Below are positions 29,831-38,225 of a stretch of 64,000 bases of DNA, one piece after another. This DNA comes from Stenotrophomonas maltophilia (GTDB lineage Bacteria; Pseudomonadota; Gammaproteobacteria; Xanthomonadales; Xanthomonadaceae). The stretch spans positions 1,302,001 to 1,366,000 of the forward strand of contig NZ_CP090423.1 in assembly GCF_023518235.1 (NCBI RefSeq), in the 5' to 3' direction. Made by a program: the position numbers and the translations under genes. The notes under the pieces were generated by a model. The model made no database searches, had not been told where the DNA came from, and was given only the letters and a program-made list of their open reading frames with translations. Position 1 is the stretch's first letter. Every line of letters starts with the position of its first letter.

Positions 29831-30619
29831 ATGAACGATGCTTTGCAGATCGAGCGCAGCGGCGCCGTCCTCACCCTCTGGCTGAACCGGCCGGAGCTGC
29901 ACAATGCCTTTGACGCCGGCCTGATCGCCCGGCTGACCGCCGCCCTGGAAGCCGCCGGGCGCGATGATGCGGTGCGCGCGGTGGTGGTGGCCGGCCAAGG
30001 CCCCTCCTTCTCCGCCGGCGCCGACATGCAGTGGATGCGCGGCATGGCCGCCGCCAGCGAGGCCGACAACCGCGAGGACTCGCTGGCCCTGGCCCGGCTG
30101 ATGCGCACCCTGGACGAGCTGCCCAAGCCGACCCTGGCCCGGGTCCATGGCGCCGCCTTCGGTGGCGGCGTTGGTCTGGTCGCCTGCTGCGACATCGCCA
30201 TTGCCAGCGCCTCGGCCCGCTTCGGCCTGACCGAGAGCCGCCTGGGCCTGCTGCCGGCGGTGATCTCGCCCTACGTGATCGAGGCCATCGGCCCGCGCCA
30301 GGCCCGCCGCTGGTTCGCCACCGGCGAGCACTTCGATGCCGAAACGGCCCTGCGCATCGGCCTGGTCCACCAGCTGGTCGAGCCCGAGCGTTTGGACGAA
30401 GCCCTGGAACGCCAGTTGGCGCTGCTCGACAAGGCCGGCCCGATCGCCTCGTCCACGGCCAAGCAACTGGTCCGGCAGGTGCGCGACAGCCATGACCGTG
30501 ACGCGCTGGATCGGGATAATGCCGCCCTGATCGCGCGCCTGCGGGTGTCCGCCGAGGGCCAGGAAGGCCTGGGCGCCTTCCTCGACAAGCGCGCACCCCA
30601 TTGGGTCACGGAAGCCTGA
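29831..30619 (+). CDS. liuC: Enoyl-CoA hydratase, probable methylglutaconyl-CoA hydratase
   Basis: This crotonase-fold enzyme has 262 residues. The oxyanion-hole segment FSAGADMQWMRGM and the active-site block HGAAFGGGVGLVACCDIAIA, then FGLTESRLGLLPAVISPYV, are typical. The following genes end in HMG-CoA lyase, so the likely step is hydration of 3-methylglutaconyl-CoA in leucine breakdown. The other leucine genes (isovaleryl-CoA dehydrogenase, methylcrotonyl-CoA carboxylase) are not in the window. The exact substrate is inferred from context. Confidence 0.85.
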   Translation: MNDALQIERSGAVLTLWLNRPELHNAFDAGLIARLTAALEAAGRDDAVRAVVVAGQGPSFSAGADMQWMRGMAAASEADNREDSLALARLMRTLDELPKPTLARVHGAAFGGGVGLVACCDIAIASASARFGLTESRLGLLPAVISPYVIEAIGPRQARRWFATGEHFDAETALRIGLVHQLVEPERLDEALERQLALLDKAGPIASSTAKQLVRQVRDSHDRDALDRDNAALIARLRVSAEGQEGLGAFLDKRAPHWVTEA

Positions 30620-30621
30620 AC

Positions 30622-31023
30622 ATGCTCGATCATCTTGGTTTGACCAGCGCCGACCTGGCGCGCAGCAAGGCCTTTTTCCTGCAGGCGCTGGCGCCGCTGC
30701 AGATCGGCGTGGTGATGGAAGTGACCGCCGAGCAGACCGGCGCCCACGATCACATCGGCTTCGGCAGCGACGGCAAGCCGTTCTTCTGGCTAGGCAATGG
30801 CGGCACCGCCAGCCAGGGCGTGCACGTGGCCTTCGCCTGCGCCAGCCGCGCCCAGGTGGATGCCTTCCACGCCGCCGCGCTCGCCGCCGGTGGCCGCGAC
30901 AACGGCGCCCCGGGCCTGCGCCCGTGGTACCACCCGGACTACTACGGCGCCTTCGTGCTCGACCCGGACGGCAACAACATCGAGGCGGTCTGCCACCGCC
31001 CCGCCGGCGAGGTGGCGGCATGA
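30622..31023 (+). CDS. VOC-family (glyoxalase/dioxygenase fold) protein
   Basis: A 133-residue VOC protein from the ATG at 30622, two bases after the liuC stop. The beta-alpha-beta-beta-beta units are seen in LDHLGLTSADLARSKAFFLQ and GVHVAFACASRAQVDAFHAA. The final FVLDPDGNNIEAVCH carries the usual metal-binding Glu. Its stop overlaps the liuE start as ATGA. A role tied to leucine or acyl-CoA breakdown, such as an epimerase or detoxification step, is inferred from the operon only. Confidence 0.85.
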   Translation: MLDHLGLTSADLARSKAFFLQALAPLQIGVVMEVTAEQTGAHDHIGFGSDGKPFFWLGNGGTASQGVHVAFACASRAQVDAFHAAALAAGGRDNGAPGLRPWYHPDYYGAFVLDPDGNNIEAVCHRPAGEVAA

Positions 31024-31916
31024 GCGACTACGTACGCATCGTCGAGGTCGGCCCGCGTGACGGCCTGCAGAACGAAAAGCAGTCGGTGGTCACCGCCGAC
31101 AAGATCGAACTGATCAACCGGCTGTCGGCCACCGGCCTGCGCAGCATCGAAGCGACCAGCTTCGTCAGCCCGAAGTGGGTTCCGCAGCTGGCCGATGCCG
31201 CCGAGGTCTATGCCGGCATCCAGCGCCGGCCCGGCATCCACTACCCGGTGCTGGTGCCGAACGAACTGGGTTACGACCGTGCCCGTGCGGTGGGCGTGGA
31301 GGAAGTGGCGGTGTTTACCGCGGCCTCCGAAGCGTTCAACCGCACCAACACCAATGCCGGCATCGACGAGTCGCTGGCCCGCTTCGAGCCGATCCTGCGT
31401 CGCGCCGCCGCCGATGGCGTGCGCGTGCGCGGCTACGTCTCCACCGTGCTCGGCTGCCCCTACCAGGGCGACGTGCCGCTGGCCGACGTGGTGCGCGTGG
31501 CGCGCGCCCTGTACCAGATGGGCTGTTATGAAATCTCGCTGGGCGACACCATCGGCGTCGGCACCCCGCGCAAGGCGCGGGCGATGCTGCAGGCGGTGGC
31601 CGCCGAGATTCCGATGACGGCACTGGCCGTGCACTTCCACGACACCTACGGCCAGGCCATCGCCAACATCGCCAGCTGCCTGGAAGAAGGTGTGCGCGTG
31701 GTCGACAGCGCGGTATCCGGTGCCGGTGGCTGCCCGTATGCCAAGGGCGCCAGCGGCAACGTTGCCAGCGAAGACGTGGTCTATCTGCTGCAGGGGCTGG
31801 GCCTGGACAGCGGCGTGGACCTGCCGGCGCTGGCCGAGACCGGCCGCTGGCTGGCCGGCCTGCTGGGCCGCGCTACCGCCAGCCGCACCGGCCAGGCGCT
31901 CGCGGCGGCCGGCTGA
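31020..31916 (+). CDS. liuE: Hydroxymethylglutaryl-CoA lyase
   Basis: The enzyme (298 residues) splits HMG-CoA into acetyl-CoA and acetoacetate, the last step of leucine breakdown. The TIM-barrel opening is VEVGPRDGLQNEK. The lyase signature with catalytic Cys is VSGAGGCPYAKGASGNVASE. Metal-ligand strands include VHFHDTYGQAIAN. The start ATG overlaps the preceding VOC gene's stop. A strong hairpin follows the gene. Confidence 0.95.
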   Translation: MSDYVRIVEVGPRDGLQNEKQSVVTADKIELINRLSATGLRSIEATSFVSPKWVPQLADAAEVYAGIQRRPGIHYPVLVPNELGYDRARAVGVEEVAVFTAASEAFNRTNTNAGIDESLARFEPILRRAAADGVRVRGYVSTVLGCPYQGDVPLADVVRVARALYQMGCYEISLGDTIGVGTPRKARAMLQAVAAEIPMTALAVHFHDTYGQAIANIASCLEEGVRVVDSAVSGAGGCPYAKGASGNVASEDVVYLLQGLGLDSGVDLPALAETGRWLAGLLGRATASRTGQALAAAG

Positions 31917-31922
31917 ACACCC

Positions 31923-31954
31923 CACTGCGCCGCTCCCGCCGGGGCGGCGCAGTG
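31923..31954. terminator. Hairpin after liuE
   Basis: A perfect 11-bp stem (CACTGCGCCGC with GCGGCGCAGTG) and 10-base loop directly follow liuE. There is no clear T-tract, so it may be a terminator or an mRNA-stabilising end. Confidence 0.55.
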
Positions 31955-32017
31955 CACAACGGCGACGGTCGCCGCTTCCGTTAGAATCGGCGGTTCTCGA
32001 ACCTGCAGGACCGTTCA

Positions 32018-32788
32018 ATGCAGCTGTCTTCCGTACGTGCCGTGATCACTGGCGGCGTCTCCGGCCTCGGCCTGGCCGTGGCCCAGCACCTCGTCGCCCA
32101 GGGCGGCAAGGTGGCCCTGTTCGACCTCAACGATGACAAGGGCGCTGGCGCCGTTGCCGCACTGGGCGCCGACAAGGCCCGCTATTTCAACGTCAACGTC
32201 AGTGATGAGGCGGCGGTTGCTACGGCCATCGACCAGGCCCACGATTTCCTCGGTGGCCTGAACGTGGCGATGAACTGTGCCGGCATCCTCGGCGCCGGTC
32301 GTGTGCTGGGCAAGGAAGGCCCGATGCCGCTGGCCGGTTTCCAGGGCACGGTGATGGTCAATCTGATCGGCAGCTTCAACGTCGCCAAGGCCGCAGCCAA
32401 CCGCATGCAGCACAACGAGGCGGGCACCGATGGCGAGCGCGGGGTGATCATCAACACCGCCAGCATCGCCGCCTACGAAGGCCAGATCGGCCAGGCCGCC
32501 TATGCCGCCAGCAAGGGCGGCGTGGTGTCGATGACGCTGCCGATGGCACGCGAACTGTCGCGCTTCGGCATCCGCGTCAATACGATCGCACCGGGCGTGT
32601 TCTGGACGCCGATGGTCGACGGCATGCCCGAGGCCGTGCAGCAGTCGCTGGCCGCCTCGATCCCGTTCCCGTCGCGTCTGGGCAAGCCGGAAGACTTCGC
32701 CAGCCTGGTCGGCTTCATCCTCGGCAACACCTATCTCAACGGCGAGACCATCCGCCTGGACGGCGCTACCCGCCTCGCTCCGAAGTGA
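32018..32788 (+). CDS. SDR, 3-hydroxyacyl-CoA dehydrogenase type 2 (HSD10-like)
   Basis: This SDR of 256 residues has TGGVSGLG at the N-terminus, NVNVSDEAAV, NCAGI, and the catalytic YAASK preceded by NTASIAAYEGQIGQAA. The close of the domain (RVNTIAPGVFWTPMVDGMPE) is typical of type 2 3-hydroxyacyl-CoA dehydrogenases (HSD17B10-like), which act in isoleucine and fatty acid oxidation. That suits the leucine genes upstream. Confidence 0.9.
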   Translation: MQLSSVRAVITGGVSGLGLAVAQHLVAQGGKVALFDLNDDKGAGAVAALGADKARYFNVNVSDEAAVATAIDQAHDFLGGLNVAMNCAGILGAGRVLGKEGPMPLAGFQGTVMVNLIGSFNVAKAAANRMQHNEAGTDGERGVIINTASIAAYEGQIGQAAYAASKGGVVSMTLPMARELSRFGIRVNTIAPGVFWTPMVDGMPEAVQQSLAASIPFPSRLGKPEDFASLVGFILGNTYLNGETIRLDGATRLAPK

Positions 32789-32795
32789 TTCCCCC

Positions 32796-32814
32796 GGGCG
32801 CCGGGACGGCGCCC
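32796..32814. terminator. Short hairpin between the SDR and efpL
   Basis: A 7-bp stem GGGCGCC/GGCGCCC with 5-base loop follows the SDR gene. It could end the SDR transcript before efpL. Confidence 0.4.
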
Positions 32815-32836
32815 TCCCCCAACCAGCCAGATCACC

Positions 32837-33403
32837 ATGAAAGCCAACGACATCAAGAAGGGCAACGTCGTCGAGTACAACAACGGCGTCTACCAGATCC
32901 GCGACATCGAGCGCAGCTCGCCGCAGGGTCGCGGCGGCAACGTCCGCTTCCGCTTCATCATGTACAGCGTGCCGGGCGGCAACAAGCTCGATGCCAGCTT
33001 CGATGCCGACGACAATCTGGTCGAAGTCGAACTGCTGCGCCGCCAGTCCACCTATTCGTACAAGGATGGCGACGCGTTCGTGTTCCTCGATGACGAGGAC
33101 TACACCCCCTACACCCTGGATGCGGACGTGATCGGCGACGACGCCGGCTACATCACCGACGGCCTGACCGGCATCTACGTGCAGGTGATCGACGAGCAGC
33201 CGGTGGCGATCCAGCTGCCGGCCTCGGTGGTGCTGGAAGTGATCGAGACCCCGCCGGAACTGAAGGGCGGCACCGCCACCAAGCGCCCGAAGCCGGCCAA
33301 GCTCAACACCGGTATCGAGATCATGGTTCCGGAGTACATCGTCAACGGCGAGCGCGTCCTGGTGAACACCGCCACCGGCGAATTCGCCGGCCGTGCCGAC
33401 TAA
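32837..33403 (+). CDS. efpL: EF-P-like translation factor EfpL (YeiP)
   Basis: This 188-residue paralogue of elongation factor P has a KOW-like N-terminal domain, an OB domain and a C-terminal EF-P domain. It is the YeiP/EfpL subgroup: [36 protein letters not shown] and the final FAGRAD match YeiP. The loop tip SPQGRGGN carries Arg where classical EF-P has a modified Lys or rhamnosylated Arg. It helps ribosomes stalled at proline-rich or other difficult motifs. A lipoprotein gene overlaps its 3' end. Confidence 0.92.
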   Translation: MKANDIKKGNVVEYNNGVYQIRDIERSSPQGRGGNVRFRFIMYSVPGGNKLDASFDADDNLVEVELLRRQSTYSYKDGDAFVFLDDEDYTPYTLDADVIGDDAGYITDGLTGIYVQVIDEQPVAIQLPASVVLEVIETPPELKGGTATKRPKPAKLNTGIEIMVPEYIVNGERVLVNTATGEFAGRAD

Positions 33404-33833
33404 GCGCCTGGCGCTGATCGGTTGCCTGTCCCTGCTTGCGGCGTGCTCGCCGCAGGCAGCGGTCAGCGCCGCCGCCGTCGCGCCGAACGCCGCACCCACA
33501 GCCGGGCCGCCCCCCGCTGCCGACTGCCCGGTTCCTGCCGACGTGTATGACGCCGACGACGTGCGCATCTACTGCCAGATGCCCAGCGATGTGCAGGCCT
33601 TCCTCGCGCGCGAAAACACCTGCCAGCACTTTGCCGGCGAGGAACCCTACGACGACGAGCGCCGCCGTGAGCTGGAAGTGGCCAATGCCGAGTACTGCGA
33701 AGGCCGCGAGAAGATCTTCACCGATCTGGTCGCGCGGCATCGCGACGACTGTGTGGTCCGCCAGGCACTGATCGCGATCAACGGCCGCTACGACCTGGTG
33801 TTCGAGCTGGACCTGAAGCCCTGCGAGGGCTGA
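33393..33833 (+). CDS. Small lipoprotein overlapping efpL
   Basis: A 146-residue protein from a GTG that overlaps the last 11 bases of efpL in another frame. The signal peptide and lipobox read [12 protein letters not shown], so the mature protein starts at Cys and is probably lipid-anchored. Four or more Cys in the mature part (YCQMP, NTCQHF, EYCEGRE, DDCVV) suggest disulfides. I know no family. The overlap suggests co-expression with efpL. Confidence 0.75.
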   Translation: MPTKRLALIGCLSLLAACSPQAAVSAAAVAPNAAPTAGPPPAADCPVPADVYDADDVRIYCQMPSDVQAFLARENTCQHFAGEEPYDDERRRELEVANAEYCEGREKIFTDLVARHRDDCVVRQALIAINGRYDLVFELDLKPCEG

Positions 33834-33841
33834 GCCAAGAG

Positions 33842-33860
33842 CGCCGGGCCACGCCCGGCG
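33842..33860. terminator. Hairpin between converging genes
   Basis: The stem CGCCGGGC/GCCCGGCG (8 bp, 3-base loop) lies in the 49-base gap between the lipoprotein gene and the converging MliC-type gene. It resembles a SMAG stem without the GTAG head. Confidence 0.45.
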
Positions 33861-33882
33861 AGCGCAGTGTCGGAAGCAAGCG

Positions 33883-34569
33883 TTACTTCGCGCCGAAATT
33901 GCCGCAGCCATGGTACTGGCGGGTCCCCACCGTCAGCATCGCCTTGGCCTCGAAGGCTTCGCCACTCATGTCGTCCTGGCAGGTGGTGCGCTGGAAGCTG
34001 AGCTTGACGTCGGTGCCGTCAGCCGCCTTGCCGCTCCAGCCGTCTGCACCTGCGGTGGGCGCGGCCACGTCGAAGCGGCGCTCGCCATAATCGACTTCGA
34101 CCTGCAGCCCCGGCGTGTCGCCGTCGACGACCGCCATCCAGCCCGGCTCATTACCGGTGGCACGGAAGGCGGCAACGCCGGCACTGCCATCGCCTTCTGT
34201 CGCCTGCACTGCATGGCACTCGCGGTCCGGCTCGCCCTTCAGGCTGAGCAGGCCGTCATCGCTGCCCTGGGTCCAGAAGCTGTTGCCCTGGCGGTCAGCG
34301 TACTTCGCACCCGACGCAGCACGTTCGGAGGTCATCGCCAACGTGCGATCGCCAATCACCACCGTGGCCGCGTCCTCGCCGTTGAAGGTGGCGCGCACGC
34401 TCAGGTCACCACACTGGTAGGTGGTTTGGCTGCCACCGCCGCTCGCGGCGCTGGGCTGCGGCGTTGCCGGTGCAGCCGCATCACCGCCCGCGGCAGGAGA
34501 CGACGGCGGCTGGCAGGCAGCCAGCGCCAGGCCGAGGGAAGCGGCCAACAGACCGGGAACTACACGCAT
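33883..34569 (-). CDS. Lipoprotein with MliC-like and COG3650-like domains
   Basis: The protein has 228 residues from the ATG at 34569; the longer open frame upstream lacks a signal peptide. Lipobox GLALAAC. After a Pro/Ala linker comes a MliC-type domain (YQCGDLSVRATFNGEDAATV, ending SFWTQGSDDGLLSL), the fold of membrane-bound C-type lysozyme inhibitors. The C-terminal half is COG3650-like (FRATGNEPGWMAVVDGDTPG ... YHGCG), a domain of unknown function. Protection of peptidoglycan from lysozyme is plausible for the first half. Confidence 0.85.
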   Translation of the reverse strand: MRVVPGLLAASLGLALAACQPPSSPAAGGDAAAPATPQPSAASGGGSQTTYQCGDLSVRATFNGEDAATVVIGDRTLAMTSERAASGAKYADRQGNSFWTQGSDDGLLSLKGEPDRECHAVQATEGDGSAGVAAFRATGNEPGWMAVVDGDTPGLQVEVDYGERRFDVAAPTAGADGWSGKAADGTDVKLSFQRTTCQDDMSGEAFEAKAMLTVGTRQYHGCGNFGAK

Positions 34570-34652
34570 GGCTCGACTCCTTGTCGACACTACAGGGAAG
34601 CCCGACCCTACCATCTGGCGCTGAGCGGGGGCTGAAACCGGGCTGACCGCAT

Positions 34653-35045
34653 TCATGCAGCCAGCACCGCCATCGACAGCAGCTGCGCGCCACCGGCACC
34701 GGAACTGCAGGTCCACACCCGCAGCAGGCGCAGCCCCATTGCATGCTCACGGCCGCGCCAGTGCGCCACCAATCGCACATCACTGGACAGCAACGCCAGC
34801 CGCCCGCACAACAACGTTTCCACCGCCTGCACCTGCAGTCCCTTGACCTGCAGATTGCCGGCCAGCCAATCGCCCAGCCATGGCAGCTCGAGCATGCGCC
34901 CGCCGTTGGCCTCCATCATGAACAACGCCGGCGATACCAGCGCGGTCAGTGTTTCGCGGTCATCTTCCAGCAACGCCTGGCACAGGCGCTGCTCCAGCAC
35001 CGCCAGCTGGCGTTCGTGCAGATCATCAATGATGTTCCGTTCCAT
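34653..35045 (-). CDS. NTF2-like (SnoaL/DUF4440-type) protein after smeZ
   Basis: A small soluble protein of 130 residues. The opening helix and cone pattern (LEQRLCQALLEDDRETLTAL, FMMEANGGRMLEL) is that of NTF2-like proteins. Its start lies inside the end of smeZ (20-base overlap), with AAGGA about 7 bases upstream, so it is a third cistron of the efflux operon. No catalytic residues stand out. The role is unknown. Confidence 0.7.
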   Translation of the reverse strand: MERNIIDDLHERQLAVLEQRLCQALLEDDRETLTALVSPALFMMEANGGRMLELPWLGDWLAGNLQVKGLQVQAVETLLCGRLALLSSDVRLVAHWRGREHAMGLRLLRVWTCSSGAGGAQLLSMAVLAA

Positions 35046-38000
35046 CCACGGATCCTTCCGGCATCGGCCGGCGCCTGCGCAGGCGCCGCGCGATCGATTG
35101 CCGCGCGCCCTGCACCACTACATAGAAGACCGGCACGAAGAACACCGCCAGCACGGTCGCGCTGACCATGCCGCCGAACACGCCGGTTCCAATCGCCTGC
35201 TGGGTTTCCTTCGACGCGCCCTGTGCCAGCATCAACGGCACCACGCCCAGTGCGAACGCCAGCGAGGTCATCACGATCGGCCGCAGGCGCAGGCGTGCCG
35301 CCTCCGACGCCGCCTCGACCAGGCCGCGGCCCTGCTGCTGCAGCTGGCGTGCGAACTCGACGATGAGAATCGCATTCTTCGCCGACAAGCCGATCACGGT
35401 GATCATGCCGACCTTGAAGAACACATCATTCGGCATGTCACGCAGCAGCACGGCCGCCACCGCGCCGAGCAGGCCCAGTGGCACCACCAGCATCACCGAC
35501 ACCGGAATCGACCAGCTTTCATACAACGCTGCCAGTACCAGGAACACCACCAGCATCGACAACAGCAGCAGCCAAGGCGCCTGCGCGCCCGATTCGCGCT
35601 CCTGCAGCGACTGGCTGGTCCACTGCAGGGCGAAACCATCGGGCAGCTGCCGGGCCAGCCGCTCCATCTCGGCCATGGCCTGGCCGGTGGAGGTGCCCGG
35701 CGCCGGTGCGCCCGACAGGTTCAGCGCGGGGAAGCCGAGATAGCGCTGCAACTGCAGGGGGGCTTCGGTCCAGTGCGGAACCACCAGTTCGGACAAGGCC
35801 ACCATGCCACCCTCGCTGTTGCGCACATAGAGCTTGAGCACGTCGTCCAGTTCCATCCGGTGCGGCGCATCGGCCTGCAGGATCACCTGCTGCAACCGCC
35901 CCTTGTTGGGGAAGTCGTTGACGTACTGCGACCCCATCGCCGCAGACAGCGTGCTGCTGATGTCGGCAAAGCCAACACCCATCGCCTCGGCCTTGGCGCG
36001 GTCGATGTCCAGTCGCACACTGGTGCCGGCCGGCAAGCCATCGGCATGCACCTCCGACAACAGCGGGCTGGCCTCGGCCAGCTTCAGCAGCTGCTGCAGT
36101 GCCGCGCGCAGTTCGGCCTGGCTCTGCCCGGTCCGCGCCTGCAATGCCAGCGAAAAACCAGAGGACCGCCCCAGGCTGTCGATGGCCGGTGGCATCACGC
36201 TCATCACCTCACCCTCCCCCACCGCGGCCATCGCCTTCTGCGCCGCCTCCACTTCGCTGGCAGCGGTGGCGCCGGCGCGCTCACCCCAGTCCTTCAGCAT
36301 GGTGTAGGCCAGGGCCGCACTCGGGCCGGAGCCGGAAAAGCTGTAGCCCAGAATCGACTGGTTGGAGGCGATGCCCGGCCGCGATCCGACGTGCCGCTCG
36401 TAGGCTTCCACCACCGCCAGCGTGCGCTCGGCGGTGGCTTCGGCCGGCAGCTGGATCGAGGTCATGAAGTAGCCCTGGTCCTCTTCAGGCAGGAACGCAC
36501 CCGGCAACCAGTGCAGTCCCAGCAACAGGGCCGCCACCAGTGCCACGAACACTGCCATGACCCGGCCACTGCGCTTGAGCACCCCGGCCACGCCACGCTG
36601 GTAACGTCCGGTCATCCGCTCGAATGCTCGGTTGAACCCGCCCAGCAGCCCACCGCGACCCGGGTGGCCAGGATCGGCCTGGCGCAGCAGCGTCGCGCAC
36701 AACGCCGGGGTCAGACTCAATGCCAGCAGCGCCGAGAACAGGATCGACACCGCCATCGCCACGGTGAACTGGCGGTAGATGGCGCCCACCGAACCGCTGG
36801 AGAACGCCATCGGGATGAACACCGCGGTCAGCACCAGGGTGATGCCGATCACCGCACCGGTCAGCTCACGCATCGCCTTGAGCGTCGCCTCGCGCGGCGG
36901 CAGGCCTTCCTCGGCCATGATCCGCTCGACACCCTCCACCACCACGATCGCATCGTCGACGATGATGCCGATCGCCAGCACCATGCCGAACATGGTCAGC
37001 ACATTGATCGAGAAGCCCAGCGCCAGCATCACCGCAAACGTTCCCAGCAGCGCGATCGGCGCAACCAGGGCAGGAATCAGCGTGTAGCGCCAGTTCTGCA
37101 GGAACAGGTACATCACTGCGAACACCAGCAGCATCGCCTCCAGCAGGGTCTGCACCACTTTCTGGATGGAGATCTTCACGAACGGCGCGGTGTCAAACGG
37201 GATGCTCGATTCCACGCCGCGCGGCAGCAACGGCGCCAGCTCCGCCATCCGCTCCCGCACCGCGGCGGCCGTACGCACCGCGTTCGCGCCCGGGCGCAGC
37301 TGCACGCCGGCGGCGGTGGCTGGGTGGCCGTCCTCGCGCGTACCCCAGGCGTAACTCTGTGCGCCCAGTTCGACACGTGCGACGTCGCCCAGCACCACCT
37401 GCGAGCCATTGGCGCCAGCGCGCAGCACGATGGCGGCAAACTGCTCCGGTGTGGACAACTGCCCGTCGGCACTCAGCGGAACGGTGATGCGCTGCCCAGG
37501 AACGCCCGGTGAATCACCGATGCGCCCCGGGGAAATCTCCAGATTCTGCTGTTCGATGGCGGTGGCCACATCGCCGATGGTCAGGCCGTAGCCGGTCAGC
37601 CGGGCAGGATCCAGCCACACCCGCATCGCCTGCTCGGCGCCGAACAGCTGCACGCGGCCGACACCGTCGATACGACGCAGCTCCTCGATGATGTTGCGCG
37701 CCATGAAATCACCGAGCGCCGCCTCGCTGACGCTGGCGTCGGGCGATCGCAGGCCCACCAGCATCAGGAAACCGGAATCGGCGGCCTCCACGAACAGGCC
37801 ATTCTGGCGCACGCTGCGCGGCAATCGCGGCTCGATCGCCTTGATCCGGTTCTGCACATCCACCTGCGCCAGCTCCGGGTCGGTACCCGGCTTGAAGGTG
37901 GCGGTAATCGAGGCCTCGCCGGAGGTATCCACCGACGATTCGAAATACAGCAGGTGCTTGACGCTGGACAGCTCGCGTTCGATCAGTCCGACCACGGCGT

Positions 38001-38175
38001 CGTTGAGCGTCTGCGGGCTGGCGCCTGGATAGCTGGCGTAGATGCTGACGCTGGGCGGCGCAACCGACGGATAGCGCTCCACGGCCAGGCGCGGTATCGC
38101 CAGCACGCCGGCCAGAATGATGAAGATCGCCAGCACCCAGGCGAACACCGGGCGATCGATGAAGAAACGTGCCAT
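35026..38175 (-). CDS. smeZ: RND efflux pump inner-membrane transporter, SmeZ-like
   Basis: This 1049-residue HAE1-family RND transporter starts MARFFIDRPVFAWVLAIFII. The proton-relay Asp pair is visible in TM4 (FGMVLAIGIIVDDAIVVVEG). Two repeated halves with large periplasmic loops and 12 membrane segments are as usual. It follows the adaptor gene smeY and is divergent from a two-component system. That layout and the missing outer-membrane channel gene match SmeYZ of S. maltophilia, which exports aminoglycosides and other drugs. Assignment to SmeZ rests on layout more than residue identity. Confidence 0.8.
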   Translation of the reverse strand: MARFFIDRPVFAWVLAIFIILAGVLAIPRLAVERYPSVAPPSVSIYASYPGASPQTLNDAVVGLIERELSSVKHLLYFESSVDTSGEASITATFKPGTDPELAQVDVQNRIKAIEPRLPRSVRQNGLFVEAADSGFLMLVGLRSPDASVSEAALGDFMARNIIEELRRIDGVGRVQLFGAEQAMRVWLDPARLTGYGLTIGDVATAIEQQNLEISPGRIGDSPGVPGQRITVPLSADGQLSTPEQFAAIVLRAGANGSQVVLGDVARVELGAQSYAWGTREDGHPATAAGVQLRPGANAVRTAAAVRERMAELAPLLPRGVESSIPFDTAPFVKISIQKVVQTLLEAMLLVFAVMYLFLQNWRYTLIPALVAPIALLGTFAVMLALGFSINVLTMFGMVLAIGIIVDDAIVVVEGVERIMAEEGLPPREATLKAMRELTGAVIGITLVLTAVFIPMAFSSGSVGAIYRQFTVAMAVSILFSALLALSLTPALCATLLRQADPGHPGRGGLLGGFNRAFERMTGRYQRGVAGVLKRSGRVMAVFVALVAALLLGLHWLPGAFLPEEDQGYFMTSIQLPAEATAERTLAVVEAYERHVGSRPGIASNQSILGYSFSGSGPSAALAYTMLKDWGERAGATAASEVEAAQKAMAAVGEGEVMSVMPPAIDSLGRSSGFSLALQARTGQSQAELRAALQQLLKLAEASPLLSEVHADGLPAGTSVRLDIDRAKAEAMGVGFADISSTLSAAMGSQYVNDFPNKGRLQQVILQADAPHRMELDDVLKLYVRNSEGGMVALSELVVPHWTEAPLQLQRYLGFPALNLSGAPAPGTSTGQAMAEMERLARQLPDGFALQWTSQSLQERESGAQAPWLLLLSMLVVFLVLAALYESWSIPVSVMLVVPLGLLGAVAAVLLRDMPNDVFFKVGMITVIGLSAKNAILIVEFARQLQQQGRGLVEAASEAARLRLRPIVMTSLAFALGVVPLMLAQGASKETQQAIGTGVFGGMVSATVLAVFFVPVFYVVVQGARQSIARRLRRRRPMPEGSVDGTEHH

Positions 38176-38225
38176 GTTGGAAACTCCTGGAGGAGCGGGC
38201 CCTGGAGGGACTGCCGTGGAAAGGC

